A stretch of 28,739 bases of DNA from an uncultured Caulobacter sp. Its GTDB lineage: Bacteria > Pseudomonadota > Alphaproteobacteria > Caulobacterales > Caulobacteraceae. Below are positions 7,740-16,112 of the stretch, piece after piece. Made by a program: the position numbers and the translations under genes. The stretch covers positions 1-28,739 of the forward strand of contig NZ_CALCDX010000089.1 of assembly GCF_937900395.1 (NCBI RefSeq), in the 5' to 3' direction. The notes beneath the pieces were generated by a model. It made no database searches. It was not told the origin of the DNA and was given only the letters and a program-made list of their open reading frames with translations. The first letter of the stretch is position 1; every line of letters starts with the position of its first letter.

Positions 7740-9100
7740 CGGACATCCTGATGCCCGCCCTTTCTCCGACCATGGAGGAAGGCACCCTGGCCAAATGGCT
7801 GGTCAAGGAAGGCGACACCATCAAGGCCGGCGACGTGATCGCCGAAATCGAGACCGACAAGGCGACGATGGAAGTCGAAGCCGTGGACGAAGGCGTGGTG
7901 GAAGCCATCCTCGTTCCGGCCGGCAGCGAGAACGTCAAGGTCAACACCCTGATCGCCCGCCTGAAGGGGGAGGGCGAAGCCGCCTCGACTCCGGTCGCTC
8001 CGGCGCAAGCCACCGGTGAGCCGGAAAAGGCCGCGCCGCAGGTCGCTACCCCCACGCCGGCTGGTCCGATCTCGGCCGCCTCGACCTTCGCCGATCCGGA
8101 AATCCCGGCCGGTACGCCGACCAAGAAGATCACGGTCCGCGACGCCTTGCGCGACGCCATGGCCGAGGAGATGCGTCGCGACGACCGCGTGTTCCTGATG
8201 GGCGAGGAAGTCGCTCAGTACCAGGGCGCTTACAAGGTCAGCCGCGACCTGCTGCAGGAGTTCGGCGACAAGCGCGTCATCGACACCCCGATCACCGAGC
8301 ATGGCTTCGCCGGCATGGGCGTCGGCGCGGCCATGGCCGGCCTGAAGCCGATCGTCGAATTCATGACCTGGAACTTCGCCATGCAGGCGATCGACCAGAT
8401 CATCAATTCGGCCGCCAAGACGCTCTACATGTCGGGCGGTCAGATCAAGTCGTCGATCGTGTTCCGCGGTCCCAACGGCGCGGCCTCGCGCGTCGCGGCT
8501 CAGCACAGCCAGGACTACGCCGCCTGGTACGGCAACGTCCCGGGCCTGAAGGTCATCGCGCCGTACGACGCCGCCGACGCCAAGGGCCTGCTGAAGGCCG
8601 CGATCCGCGATCCGAACCCGGTCGTCTTCCTCGAACACGAGATGATGTACGGCCACGAGTTCGACATCCCGGACGTCGAGGACTGGGTCGTGCCGATCGG
8701 CAAGGCCAAGGTCCGTCGCGAAGGCTCGGACGTCACGCTGGTGGCCTACAGCCGCATGGTCGGCTTCGCCCTGAAGGCGGCCGAGGAGCTGGAGAAGGAA
8801 GGCATCCAGGCGGAGGTCGTCGACTTGCGCACGATCCGTCCGATGGACCACGCGACCATCCTGGAAAGCGTCAAGAAGACCAACCGCCTGGTCACGGTCG
8901 AGGAAGGCTGGGGCCCGATGGGCGTCGGCGCCGAGATCGTCGCCCGCATCACGGAGTTCGGCTTCGACTACCTGGACGCCCCGCCGCTGCGCGTGCACCA
9001 GGAAGACGTGCCGCTGCCCTATGCGGCGAACCTGGAAGCCCTGTCGCTGCCTTCGGTCGAGAAGATCGTGAAGGCCGCGAAGGCGGTCAGCTACCGCTAA
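7736..9100 (+). CDS. pdhB: Pyruvate dehydrogenase E1 beta subunit with N-terminal lipoyl domain
   Basis: A 454-residue E1 beta subunit that is longer than the usual ~330 because it carries a complete lipoyl domain at its N-terminus (about 1-80), with the lipoylated lysine at Lys42 in ETDKATME. A flexible Ala/Pro-rich linker (about 80-133) leads to the transketolase-like E1 beta domain from TKKITVRDALRDAM onward, with DTPITEHGF and the C-terminal half to the end. A lipoyl domain on E1 beta is known in several alphaproteobacteria. The start is GTG at 7736, overlapping the pdhA stop. The domain closely repeats the one in pdhC. Confidence 0.96.
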   Translation: MTDILMPALSPTMEEGTLAKWLVKEGDTIKAGDVIAEIETDKATMEVEAVDEGVVEAILVPAGSENVKVNTLIARLKGEGEAASTPVAPAQATGEPEKAAPQVATPTPAGPISAASTFADPEIPAGTPTKKITVRDALRDAMAEEMRRDDRVFLMGEEVAQYQGAYKVSRDLLQEFGDKRVIDTPITEHGFAGMGVGAAMAGLKPIVEFMTWNFAMQAIDQIINSAAKTLYMSGGQIKSSIVFRGPNGAASRVAAQHSQDYAAWYGNVPGLKVIAPYDAADAKGLLKAAIRDPNPVVFLEHEMMYGHEFDIPDVEDWVVPIGKAKVRREGSDVTLVAYSRMVGFALKAAEELEKEGIQAEVVDLRTIRPMDHATILESVKKTNRLVTVEEGWGPMGVGAEIVARITEFGFDYLDAPPLRVHQEDVPLPYAANLEALSLPSVEKIVKAAKAVSYR

Positions 9101-9107
9101 GACCGGC

Positions 9108-9137
9108 GCGGCCCTCGCCCTCGACGGCGGGGGCCGC
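9108..9137 (+). other. Strong stem-loop between pdhB and pdhC
   Basis: A 12-bp stem, GCGGCCCTCGCC (9108-9119) and GGCGGGGGCCGC (9126-9137), has one T-G wobble and a 6-base loop. No T run follows, so it is more likely an RNA-processing or stability element, or a partial attenuator, than a full terminator. A second small hairpin with a GCGA tetraloop lies at 9161-9176 (CCCGCC and GGCGGG). Confidence 0.6.
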
Positions 9138-9231
9138 ATCGTCTTGGCCAACGAATTCATCCCGCCGCGAGGCGGGGTATCGCGGACGAAGGCTCGGCCA
9201 AACCGTCCCGAACGCTTGAGGAAGAAGCTCA

Positions 9232-10524
9232 ATGTCGATCGACATCCTGATGCCCGCCCTGTCGCCCACCATGGAGGAGGGGACCCTCGCCAAGTGGCAC
9301 GTCAAGGTCGGTGACACCGTCAAGGCCGGCGACGTGATCGCCGAGATCGAAACCGACAAGGCCACCATGGAAGTCGAGGCCGTCGACGAAGGCGTCGTCG
9401 AGGCCATCCTGGTTCCGGCCGGGACCGAGAACGTCAAGGTCAACGCGCTGATCGCCAAGCTGGCGGGCGAGGGCGAGAGCCCCGCGCCGGCCCCCAAGGC
9501 TGAAGCGCCCAAGGCGGCCGAGGCTCCGAAGCCCGCCGCCGCCGCCCCCGCCGCCGCTCCGGCTCCCGCCGCGCCCGCGCCGGCCGCTCCGGTCGCCGCC
9601 GACGACTCGCGCGTCTTCGCCTCGCCGCTGGCTCGCCGCCTGGCCTCGGCCGCCGGTCTGGATCTGAAGAGCATCAAGGGCTCTGGCCCGCACGGCCGCG
9701 TCGTCAAGTCGGACGTCGAAGCCGCCAAGTCGGGCGCGCCCGCCGCCAAGGCTGCTCCCGCCGCCGCCAGCGCCGCTCCGGCCGCCGCCGAGCCCCGCAA
9801 GGCTCTGTCGCTGGAGCAGATGGGCATCCCGGCCGGCTCGTACGACCTCGTGCCGCTGGACGGCATGCGCAAGACCATCGCGCGCCGCCTGACCGACAGC
9901 TTCCGTGACGTCCCGCACTTCCCGCTGCAGATCGATCTCGAGATCGACGCGCTGCTGGCGGCCCGCGCCAAGATCAACGGCCTGCTGGAAAAGCAGGGCG
10001 TGAAGGTCTCGGTCAACGACATCGTCATCAAGGCCGCCGCCGTGGCCCTGAAGCAGGTGCCGGAAGCCAACGCCAGCTACACGCCAGAAGGCATCGCCAT
10101 GCACCACCACGCCGACATCGCCGTCGCCGTGGCGATCGACGGCGGCCTGATCACCCCGATCATCCGCAAGGCCGAAACCAAGGGCCTGGCCCAGATCTCC
10201 GCCGAGATGAAGGACCTGGCCCAGCGCGCCAAGGACAAGAAGCTGAAGCCCGAGGAATTCCAGGGCGGCACCTTCTCGATCTCGAACCTCGGCATGTTCG
10301 GCATCAAGTCGTTCGCCTCGATCATCAACGAGCCGCAAGGCGCGATCATGAGCGTCGGCGCCGGCGAGCAGCGCCCGGTCGTCAAGAACGGCGAGCTCAA
10401 GGTCGCCACGGTGATGACCGTGACCCTGACATGCGACCACCGCGTCGTTGACGGGGCCATCGGGGCCAAGTTCCTGGCGGCCTTCAAGCCGCTGATCGAA
10501 GAGCCGCTGACGCTGATCGTGTAA
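9232..10524 (+). CDS. pdhC: Dihydrolipoamide acetyltransferase, PDH E2 component
   Basis: This is the E2 core of pyruvate dehydrogenase, which transfers acetyl from lipoamide to coenzyme A and scaffolds E1 and E3. The 430 residues contain one lipoyl domain (about 1-80, lysine in ETDKATME), an Ala/Pro linker, a peripheral subunit-binding domain (about 123-162, with ASPLARRLASAAGLDL), a second Ala/Pro linker and the catalytic domain (about 195-430) ending with the active-site motif DHRVVDG, where His403 is catalytic. A single lipoyl domain here, plus one on E1 beta, makes two per complex unit. The gene is often labelled aceF or pdhC. It is 131 bases after pdhB and just ahead of a peroxidase gene. 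Confidence 0.96.
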   Translation: MSIDILMPALSPTMEEGTLAKWHVKVGDTVKAGDVIAEIETDKATMEVEAVDEGVVEAILVPAGTENVKVNALIAKLAGEGESPAPAPKAEAPKAAEAPKPAAAAPAAAPAPAAPAPAAPVAADDSRVFASPLARRLASAAGLDLKSIKGSGPHGRVVKSDVEAAKSGAPAAKAAPAAASAAPAAAEPRKALSLEQMGIPAGSYDLVPLDGMRKTIARRLTDSFRDVPHFPLQIDLEIDALLAARAKINGLLEKQGVKVSVNDIVIKAAAVALKQVPEANASYTPEGIAMHHHADIAVAVAIDGGLITPIIRKAETKGLAQISAEMKDLAQRAKDKKLKPEEFQGGTFSISNLGMFGIKSFASIINEPQGAIMSVGAGEQRPVVKNGELKVATVMTVTLTCDHRVVDGAIGAKFLAAFKPLIEEPLTLIV

Positions 10525-10540
10525 GCGGCGGGAGGCGCGA

Positions 10541-11017
10541 ATGTCCGTCTACGACTACTCGGCCAAGACGCTGGACGGCCAGGACGCGAGCCTGGCCGAC
10601 TATCGCGGCCAGGTGCTGCTGATCGTCAATACGGCCAGCAAGTGCGGCTTCACCCCGCAGTACGAAGGGCTGGAGCAGTTGTGGCGGACCTACAAGGATC
10701 GTGGCTTCGCGATCCTGGCATTCCCCTGCAACCAGTTCGGCGCCCAGGAGCCGGGTGACGCGTCCGAGATCGCGAACTTTTGCTCGCTGACCTACGACGT
10801 GACCTTCCCGGTGATGTCGAAGATCGACGTCAACGGCGCCGACGCCCACCCGCTCTACAAGTTCCTGAAGAAGGAACAGAAGGGCCTGCTGGGCACCGAG
10901 GCGATCAAGTGGAACTTCACCAAGTTCCTCATCGGCCGCGACGGCGAGGTGGTCGAGCGGTTCGCGCCGACGACCAAGCCCGAAGACCTCACGGCGGCGA
11001 TCGAAGCGCTGCTCTAA
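10541..11017 (+). CDS. Glutathione peroxidase-like thiol peroxidase
   Basis: A 158-residue peroxidase of the glutathione peroxidase family, which reduces hydroperoxides. It is the cysteine rather than selenocysteine form: the peroxidatic Cys35 lies in NTASKCGFTPQY, followed by FPCNQFGAQEPG with Gln69, and WNFTKFL with the conserved Trp and Asn. A further cysteine at 81 (NFCSLTYDVTFP) is where thioredoxin-dependent members have their resolving cysteine, so thioredoxin may be the real electron donor (inference). The ATG at 10541 has a GGGAGG site and lies 16 bases after pdhC, so it is probably co-transcribed with PDH, perhaps linking respiration and peroxide defence. Confidence 0.92.
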   Translation: MSVYDYSAKTLDGQDASLADYRGQVLLIVNTASKCGFTPQYEGLEQLWRTYKDRGFAILAFPCNQFGAQEPGDASEIANFCSLTYDVTFPVMSKIDVNGADAHPLYKFLKKEQKGLLGTEAIKWNFTKFLIGRDGEVVERFAPTTKPEDLTAAIEALL

Positions 11018-11027
11018 GATTTCCCCG

Positions 11028-11047
11028 GACCGGTCTTTTGGCCGGTC
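11028..11047 (+). other. Small hairpin between the peroxidase gene and lpdA
   Basis: A perfect 6-bp stem, GACCGG (11028-11033) and CCGGTC (11042-11047), has a T-rich 8-base loop and no following T run. It might be a weak attenuator or processing site. It lies 10 bases after the peroxidase stop and about 50 before lpdA. Confidence 0.4.
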
Positions 11048-11098
11048 GACCGTCGCGCCGCTCCCTCGGGCGACGTCCAAGCTAGGGTTGAGAAGACT

Positions 11099-12499
11099 AT
11101 GTCCACGGAATTCGATGTCGTCGTCGTCGGCGCCGGTCCTGGCGGCTATGTGGCCGCGATCCGCGCCAGCCAGCTGGGCCTGAAGACGGCCATCGTCGAG
11201 CGTGAGAACCTGGGCGGCATCTGCCTGAACTGGGGCTGCATCCCCACCAAGGCCCTCTTGAAGTCCGGCGAGGTCTACGAGCAGCTGTCGCACCTGGGCG
11301 GCTACGGCCTGTCGGTGCAGGGCGCGTCCTTCGACTTCGCCAAGATCATCGAGCGCTCGCGCGGCGTCGCCAAGCAGATGTCGGGCGGCATCGCCTTCCT
11401 GATGAAGAAGCACAAGATCGAGGTGATCGAGGGCGAGGCCAAGCTCGAGAAGGGCAATCCGGCCCCGAAGCTGGTCATCGCGCTGAAGGCCGGCGGCAGT
11501 CGCACGGTCCAGGCCAAGAACGTGATCCTGGCCAGCGGCGCCCGCGCCCGCGAGATCCCGGCCATCGGCGCGGTCTCGGACGGCGACAAGATCTGGACCT
11601 ACCGCGACGCCCTGGCGCCGAAGTCGATGCCGAAGTCCCTGGTCGTGATCGGCTCGGGCGCCATCGGCATCGAGTTCGCCAGCTTCTATCGCGCCCTCGG
11701 CGCCGAAGTGACCGTGGTCGAAGCCATCGACCGCATCATGCCGGTTGAGGACGAAGAGGTCTCGAAGGCCGCTCAGAAGGCGTTCGAGAAGCGCGGCATC
11801 AAGTTCCGCATCGGCGCCAAGGTCGGCAAGATCGAGAAGACCAAGGACGGCGTCGCCGTCACGGTCGAGGCCGGCGGCAAGATCGAGCAGCTGACCGCCG
11901 AGAAGTGCATCGTCGCCGTCGGCATCGCGCCGAACAACGAGGGCCTGGAAGCGCTGGGCGTCAGCCTCGATCGCGGCCACGTCGTCACCGACAAGCACTG
12001 CCGCACCAATGTCCCGGGCCTCTACGCCATCGGCGACATCGCCGGCGGTCCCTGGCTCGCCCACAAGGCCAGTCACGAGGGCATCCACGCCGCCGAGGCC
12101 ATCGCCAATTACAAGACCCCGAACGTCCACTCGCCGATCCCGGGCTGCACCTACGCCAACCCGCAGGTCGCCTCGGTCGGCTATACCGAGGCCGGCGCCA
12201 AGGCGGCGGGCATCGAGGTCAAGGCGGGCCGTTTCCCGTTCCGGGTCAACGGCAAGGCCGTGGCCGCGGGCGAGGTCGAGGGCTTCGTGAAGACGGTGTT
12301 CGACGCCAAGACGGGCGCCCTGATCGGCGCCCACATGATCGGCCATGAAGTCACCGAGATGATCCAGGGCTTCGTCACGGCGATCACGCTGGAAGCCACC
12401 GAGGAAGACCTGCACGGCATCGTCTACGCCCACCCGACCATGTCGGAAGCCATGCACGAGGCCGCTCTGGACGCCTACGGCCGAGTCCTGCACATCTAG
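11099..12499 (+). CDS. lpdA: Dihydrolipoamide dehydrogenase (E3)
   Basis: This FAD enzyme re-oxidises dihydrolipoamide with NAD and serves pyruvate dehydrogenase and usually the other 2-oxoacid complexes. The 466 residues include the FAD-binding GAGPGGYVAA (11-20), the redox disulphide Cys42/Cys47 in GGICLNWGCIPTK, the NAD-binding GSGAIGIEFASF, the second FAD motif ending in YAIGDIAGG, and the C-terminal HPTMSEAMHEA with the catalytic His and Glu. The length is normal. Placement directly after the PDH block argues that it is the PDH E3. The start at 11099 begins the FAD domain without extra sequence. Confidence 0.97.
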   Translation: MSTEFDVVVVGAGPGGYVAAIRASQLGLKTAIVERENLGGICLNWGCIPTKALLKSGEVYEQLSHLGGYGLSVQGASFDFAKIIERSRGVAKQMSGGIAFLMKKHKIEVIEGEAKLEKGNPAPKLVIALKAGGSRTVQAKNVILASGARAREIPAIGAVSDGDKIWTYRDALAPKSMPKSLVVIGSGAIGIEFASFYRALGAEVTVVEAIDRIMPVEDEEVSKAAQKAFEKRGIKFRIGAKVGKIEKTKDGVAVTVEAGGKIEQLTAEKCIVAVGIAPNNEGLEALGVSLDRGHVVTDKHCRTNVPGLYAIGDIAGGPWLAHKASHEGIHAAEAIANYKTPNVHSPIPGCTYANPQVASVGYTEAGAKAAGIEVKAGRFPFRVNGKAVAAGEVEGFVKTVFDAKTGALIGAHMIGHEVTEMIQGFVTAITLEATEEDLHGIVYAHPTMSEAMHEAALDAYGRVLHI

Positions 12500-12517
12500 G
12501 TCTGCTAGGGAGACTGG

Positions 12518-13978
12518 ATGGCGCGCAAGGCAGCTGCGACGGGCGAGAAGCCGGCCAAGGCCAGGAAGGGGTCCAAGACGACCCTTTCCGAGGCCAATCT
12601 GGCCGACCTGGGCCCAGAGCGCCTGGCCGCCATCCTGCTCGACCTCTCCAGCGACAGCCACGTCAAGCGCGTGCTGCGGCTGGAGCTGTTCGCGGAATCC
12701 AGCGCCGAGGGCTTGGCGCTGGAGATTTCCAAGCGCCTAGCGACGATCGGGAAGTCCTCCTCGCGCATCCACTGGCGCAAGCGCGCGGCGTTCGCCAAGG
12801 ATCTTGATCTGCACCGGCGCATGATCGAGCGGCTGGCCGAGGACGAGCCGACGACCGCGCTCGACCTGATGCTCGACCTGCTGGATCTCGCGACGCCGAC
12901 CTTGGATCGTCTGAGCCAGGCCGAAGGGCCGATCGGCGATGTCTTCCTCGCCGCTCGTGATGGCGTCGGCGCGATCGCGGCCAAGGCCTTGCCCGATCCG
13001 ATCGCGCTGGCGGATCGGGTGGCGAGGCTTTTGCGCCGCGACGACTACGCCCAATTCGGCCCGCTGGTGAACGCCGTGACGCCGGCGCTCGGCCCTAAGG
13101 GTCAGGCGCATCTGCGAGAGACCCTGGAGAAGATGCTCGCCGCGCGCTCGACCCGCTCGGCTCACCTCTTCGACGCCCGGGGCGCGATCTACAAGGACGC
13201 TCTGCGCCGCTTGGCCGACGCCGGCGGCGACGTGGACGCCTTCGAGGCGACGTTCTCTCCGGAGCTTCGCCGCACGCCGCTGGTGTCGGCCGAGATCGCC
13301 CGACGCTTGCTGGAGGCGGGCAGGGCGGAGGACGCGCTGGCTACCCTCCAGGCCGGCGCTCCCAGCGAGCAACGCGGTCGCCACCAAAGCGCGGTCGAAG
13401 AGCGTGTCGCCTGGGAAGACGCGATGCTGGAGGCACTCGAAGCCACCGGCCATCACGAGGAAGCCCAGAGGCGCCGTTGGGCGGACTTCGAGGCGACGCT
13501 GTCGATCAGCCGCCTGAGGACCTATCTGAAGGGGCTTCCGGACTTCGATGACGTCGAGGCCGAGGATCAGGCCAAGGCGGTCGCCAAGCGCTTCCCGCGC
13601 TTCGACACGGCGCTGGCCTTCCTGGTGTCCTGGCCAGACCTGCCGGCCGCCGCTCGGTTGGTGCTATCGCGTTCTGGCGAGATCAATGGCTCGGATGACA
13701 CCTTGATCGCCGAGGCCGCGCGCCGCCTCGAGGGAAGTCACCCGCTGGCTGCCACCCTGCTGCTGCGCGCCTCGATCCAGTATGTCCTGACCTATGGCGT
13801 GGCGACCCGCTACGCGGAGGCCGCGCGCCAGTTGCTTGAGGCGGAGTCGCTTAGCGCGATGATCGGCGACTACGGCGAGTATCCAGACCACGCCGCCTTC
13901 GTCGCTGACCTGCGCGCTCTGCATAACCGCAAGCAGGGCTTCCGCGCCGAGCTGGAAGCCCTGGGCGCGACCTTCTAA
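12518..13978 (+). CDS. DUF6880-type protein of unknown function
   Basis: A 486-residue cytoplasmic protein, almost wholly alpha-helical by its composition, beginning with a basic Lys/Ala-rich segment (1-22). It resembles proteins grouped as DUF6880, from memory of their LLxLDLA and RRWxxFEATLSxxxLRxYLK-type segments; here these are LMLDLLDLATPTLDRL (about 110-125) and RRRWADFEATLSISRLRTYLKGLPDFDD (about 320-347). No function is known to me. Helical repeats suggest a scaffold or TPR-like fold. It begins 18 bases after lpdA with a GGGAG ribosome site, so it may be the last gene of the PDH unit. Its end overlaps the end of the convergent DoxX gene by 4 bases. Confidence 0.7.
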   Translation: MARKAAATGEKPAKARKGSKTTLSEANLADLGPERLAAILLDLSSDSHVKRVLRLELFAESSAEGLALEISKRLATIGKSSSRIHWRKRAAFAKDLDLHRRMIERLAEDEPTTALDLMLDLLDLATPTLDRLSQAEGPIGDVFLAARDGVGAIAAKALPDPIALADRVARLLRRDDYAQFGPLVNAVTPALGPKGQAHLRETLEKMLAARSTRSAHLFDARGAIYKDALRRLADAGGDVDAFEATFSPELRRTPLVSAEIARRLLEAGRAEDALATLQAGAPSEQRGRHQSAVEERVAWEDAMLEALEATGHHEEAQRRRWADFEATLSISRLRTYLKGLPDFDDVEAEDQAKAVAKRFPRFDTALAFLVSWPDLPAAARLVLSRSGEINGSDDTLIAEAARRLEGSHPLAATLLLRASIQYVLTYGVATRYAEAARQLLEAESLSAMIGDYGEYPDHAAFVADLRALHNRKQGFRAELEALGATF

Positions 13979-14370
13979 GGCCGCTTGCGCACCTGGGCGT
14001 CGACGCTCCATTCGCCCGGTCCCTGGAACACCAGGTACAGGAAGACGAAGCAGAACAGGATCGCGGCCTCGCCGCCGTTCAGGGCCGGCCAGACGCCTTG
14101 ACTGCCATGCGCCATGAAGTACGCGACCGCCATCTGGCCTGAAACGACGAACGCTACAGGCCGCGTGAACAGGCCAATCGTCAGCAGCGCGCCGCCGACA
14201 ATCTCCAACCAGCCCGCCGCCAGGAGCAGCGGGGGCAGAGGGGCCGGGGCGTCGGGCTGGGCGGCCGGGAAGTGCGCCAGTTTCATCAGGCCATGCTCCA
14301 TGAAGAGCAGAGCCGTGATAATGCGCAGCAGGCTGAGAACTCGGGGCGACCAGACGGCAAGACGTTCCAT
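13975..14370 (-). CDS. DoxX family membrane protein
   Basis: A 131-residue protein with four predicted membrane helices, the DoxX family layout. Typical features are LLRIITALLFMEHGLMKL near the N-terminus (about 14-31), AAGWLEIVGGALLTIGLFTRPVA (about 51-73), GQMAVAYFMAHG (about 78-89) and ALNGGEAAILFCFVFLYLVFQGPGEWSVD at the end (about 96-124). DoxX proteins are inner-membrane proteins linked in some bacteria to redox or oxidative-stress roles; the substrate here is unknown. A good GGAGGG ribosome site precedes the ATG. The gene overlaps the 3' end of the convergent DUF6880-type gene by 4 bases. Confidence 0.88.
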   Translation of the reverse strand: MERLAVWSPRVLSLLRIITALLFMEHGLMKLAHFPAAQPDAPAPLPPLLLAAGWLEIVGGALLTIGLFTRPVAFVVSGQMAVAYFMAHGSQGVWPALNGGEAAILFCFVFLYLVFQGPGEWSVDAQVRKRP

Positions 14371-14442
14371 GCTTTCCCTCCTTGGCGCGAGCTCGCGAAT
14401 TGCCAGGCTCGAACTAGCTCAACGCGCGGAAGGACGGATCCG

Positions 14443-15996
14443 TCAGGCGGCGCGGGTATCCGTCTCGGCCATCCGCTGGATCGCGACGTAGTCCGTCTTG
14501 CCGCTGCCCAGCACGGGCACTTCCGTGACTTTCAGGATCTTGCGCGGCACCGCCAGTTCCGGCGCGCCGATCGTCTGGGCGTGAGCGACCAGCGGCGCGA
14601 CATCGGCGTCGTGGCGGTCGGTGACCAGGATCAGCTTCTCGCCCTTCTTCTTGTCGGGCAGGGAGATCACCGCGTGACGGCCGTCCGGCCACACCGCCGA
14701 AGCCAGGTCTTCGGCGGCCGTCAGCGAGACCATCTCGCCGCCGATCTTGGCGAAGCGCTTCACGCGACCCTTGATGGTGATCCATTGGTCGTCGGTCATG
14801 GTGACCACGTCGCCGGTGTCGTGCCAGCCGTCCTCGGGCGGGTCGACGCCGCCGTCCTCGCGCAGATAGCCGGCCATGATGTTGGGCCCGCGTACGAAGA
14901 AGCGGCCACCCTCGGCGATGCCCTCGACGGGCTCGATGCGGACGTCCTGGCCGGGCAGGAGGCCGCCGACGGTGCCGGGGCGATTGTCGGTCGGCTTGTT
15001 GACCGCGATGACCGGCGAGGCTTCCGTGGCGCCGTAGCCTTCCAGCACCGGCACGCCGCCGAAGCGCTCCTTGATCAGGGCGTGGGTCTCATCGCGCACC
15101 TTCTCGGCGCCGCAGACGATGAACTCCAGGCCGGAGAGCTCGTCGGCTTCCGAGGCGCGGGCGTACTGGTTCACGAAGGTGTCGGTCGCCAGCAGGATCG
15201 AGGCCTTGGAATCCTTGATCAGCGGCGGGATCTGCTTGGTGTGCAAGGGCGACGGGTACTGGAACGCCTTCATGCCCGTCAGGATCGGCAGGATCACCCC
15301 GCCGGTCAGGCCAAAGCAGTGGAAGACCGGCAGGGGGTTGAACATTACCCAGTTGGGGTTCAGCTCGATATGGGCCGCCACCTGCATGGCGTTCTGGACC
15401 AGGTTCTCCTGAGTCAGGACCACGCCGCGCGGCGCGCCGAAGCTGCCAGACGTGAACAACACGACGCCCTTGTCGGACGGCTTGGCCGGCGCGCGGAACC
15501 GGCGCGGGAACAGGCCGGCGGCGGCGGCGAACAGCTTGTCGCCCAGCCCAATCGTGGCGCGCACGTCTTCCAGATAGACGATCTCGGCCTGGACGCTGAT
15601 CGCATCGACGATGTCGTGCAGCTTGCCCAGCTCGATGAACTTGTGCGCGGTCAGGACATGCTTGATCCCAGCCAGACGGCAGGCGGCCTTGATGTTCCGC
15701 AGGCCCGCCGTGAAGTTCAGCATGGTCGGCACGCGGCCGAAGGCGTGCAGGGCGAAGAAGGTCACCACCGAGCCCGCGCCCGAAGGCAGCAGCACCCCGA
15801 CATTCTCGCCCGGCCGGGTCATGGCGGCGATCTTGCGGCCCAGAGCGAAGCTGGCGCGGATTAAATCCGTATAGGTCAGCGGATTGCGATCCTGGTCCTC
15901 CAGGATCTGTTTCTTAGCGCCGTACTTATCGCGGGCGTCGATCAGGGCGTCGAAGATGGCCTTTTGGCCGTTTCGCGCGTCGTAAACTACCGGCAT
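14443..15996 (-). CDS. AMP-dependent acyl-activating enzyme, Aas-like
   Basis: A 517-residue member of the adenylate-forming family that activates fatty acids as acyl-AMP for transfer to CoA or acyl carrier protein. Motifs: the phosphate loop FTSGSFGAPRGVV (181-193), GYGATEASP (about 320), DTGDVVTMTDDQWITIKGRVKRFAKIGGEMVSL (about 392-424) and the C-terminal lysine in VLGSGKTDYVA (about Lys500). The GRxKRFAKIGGEMVSL wording matches the synthetase half of Aas, the lysophospholipid acyltransferase/acyl-ACP synthetase, but the acyltransferase half is absent. Acyl-ACP synthetase for recycled fatty acids is therefore my best guess, with acyl-CoA ligase next. The phosphate loop has Arg where Lys is usual. 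A perfect inverted repeat lies just upstream. Confidence 0.85.
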   Translation of the reverse strand: MPVVYDARNGQKAIFDALIDARDKYGAKKQILEDQDRNPLTYTDLIRASFALGRKIAAMTRPGENVGVLLPSGAGSVVTFFALHAFGRVPTMLNFTAGLRNIKAACRLAGIKHVLTAHKFIELGKLHDIVDAISVQAEIVYLEDVRATIGLGDKLFAAAAGLFPRRFRAPAKPSDKGVVLFTSGSFGAPRGVVLTQENLVQNAMQVAAHIELNPNWVMFNPLPVFHCFGLTGGVILPILTGMKAFQYPSPLHTKQIPPLIKDSKASILLATDTFVNQYARASEADELSGLEFIVCGAEKVRDETHALIKERFGGVPVLEGYGATEASPVIAVNKPTDNRPGTVGGLLPGQDVRIEPVEGIAEGGRFFVRGPNIMAGYLREDGGVDPPEDGWHDTGDVVTMTDDQWITIKGRVKRFAKIGGEMVSLTAAEDLASAVWPDGRHAVISLPDKKKGEKLILVTDRHDADVAPLVAHAQTIGAPELAVPRKILKVTEVPVLGSGKTDYVAIQRMAETDTRAA

Positions 15997-16015
15997 CCCG
16001 CCGAAACCTCCCCGA

Positions 16016-16032
16016 AAAGCGAAAATCGCTTT
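16016..16032. promoter_or_regulatory. Inverted repeat upstream of the acyl-activating gene
   Basis: AAAGCGA (16016-16022) and TCGCTTT (16026-16032) form a perfect 7-bp inverted repeat with an AAA spacer. It lies 20 bases before the minus-strand ATG at 15996 and directly upstream of its GGGGAGG ribosome site. The form suits a dimeric repressor operator, for example of TetR or FadR type, but no regulator gene is present in the window. Confidence 0.4.
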
Positions 16033-16085
16033 CGTTCGTTAAACGCCGACTCTGCCGAGGAAGGTCTCGCTTTGCAAGAATGAGT

Positions 16086-16112
16086 CACAAAGCGTGAGCT
16101 TCGGGCTTTGTG
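16086..16112. promoter_or_regulatory. Inverted repeat in the lipA upstream region
   Basis: CACAAAGC (16086-16093) and GCTTTGTG (16105-16112) form a perfect 8-bp inverted repeat with an 11-base spacer. It sits in the divergent region between the acyl-activating gene and lipA. It could be an operator or an RNA hairpin in the lipA leader. Nothing else is recognisable in 15997-16244 apart from the repeat at 16016. Confidence 0.4.

Noticed and set aside
10484..12661. A very long open frame on the minus strand (about 725 codons) opposite pdhC, the peroxidase gene and lpdA
   Set aside because: Its translation is a Leu/Asp/Val/Arg/Gly/His-rich mirror typical of antisense frames in high-GC genes, with no recognisable domain, and it lies opposite three well-identified genes.
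14272..15864. A long plus-strand open frame (about 530 codons) across the DoxX and acyl-activating genes
   Set aside because: The minus-strand genes have full family motifs; the plus frame shows only low-complexity His/Gln/Arg/Gly sequence.
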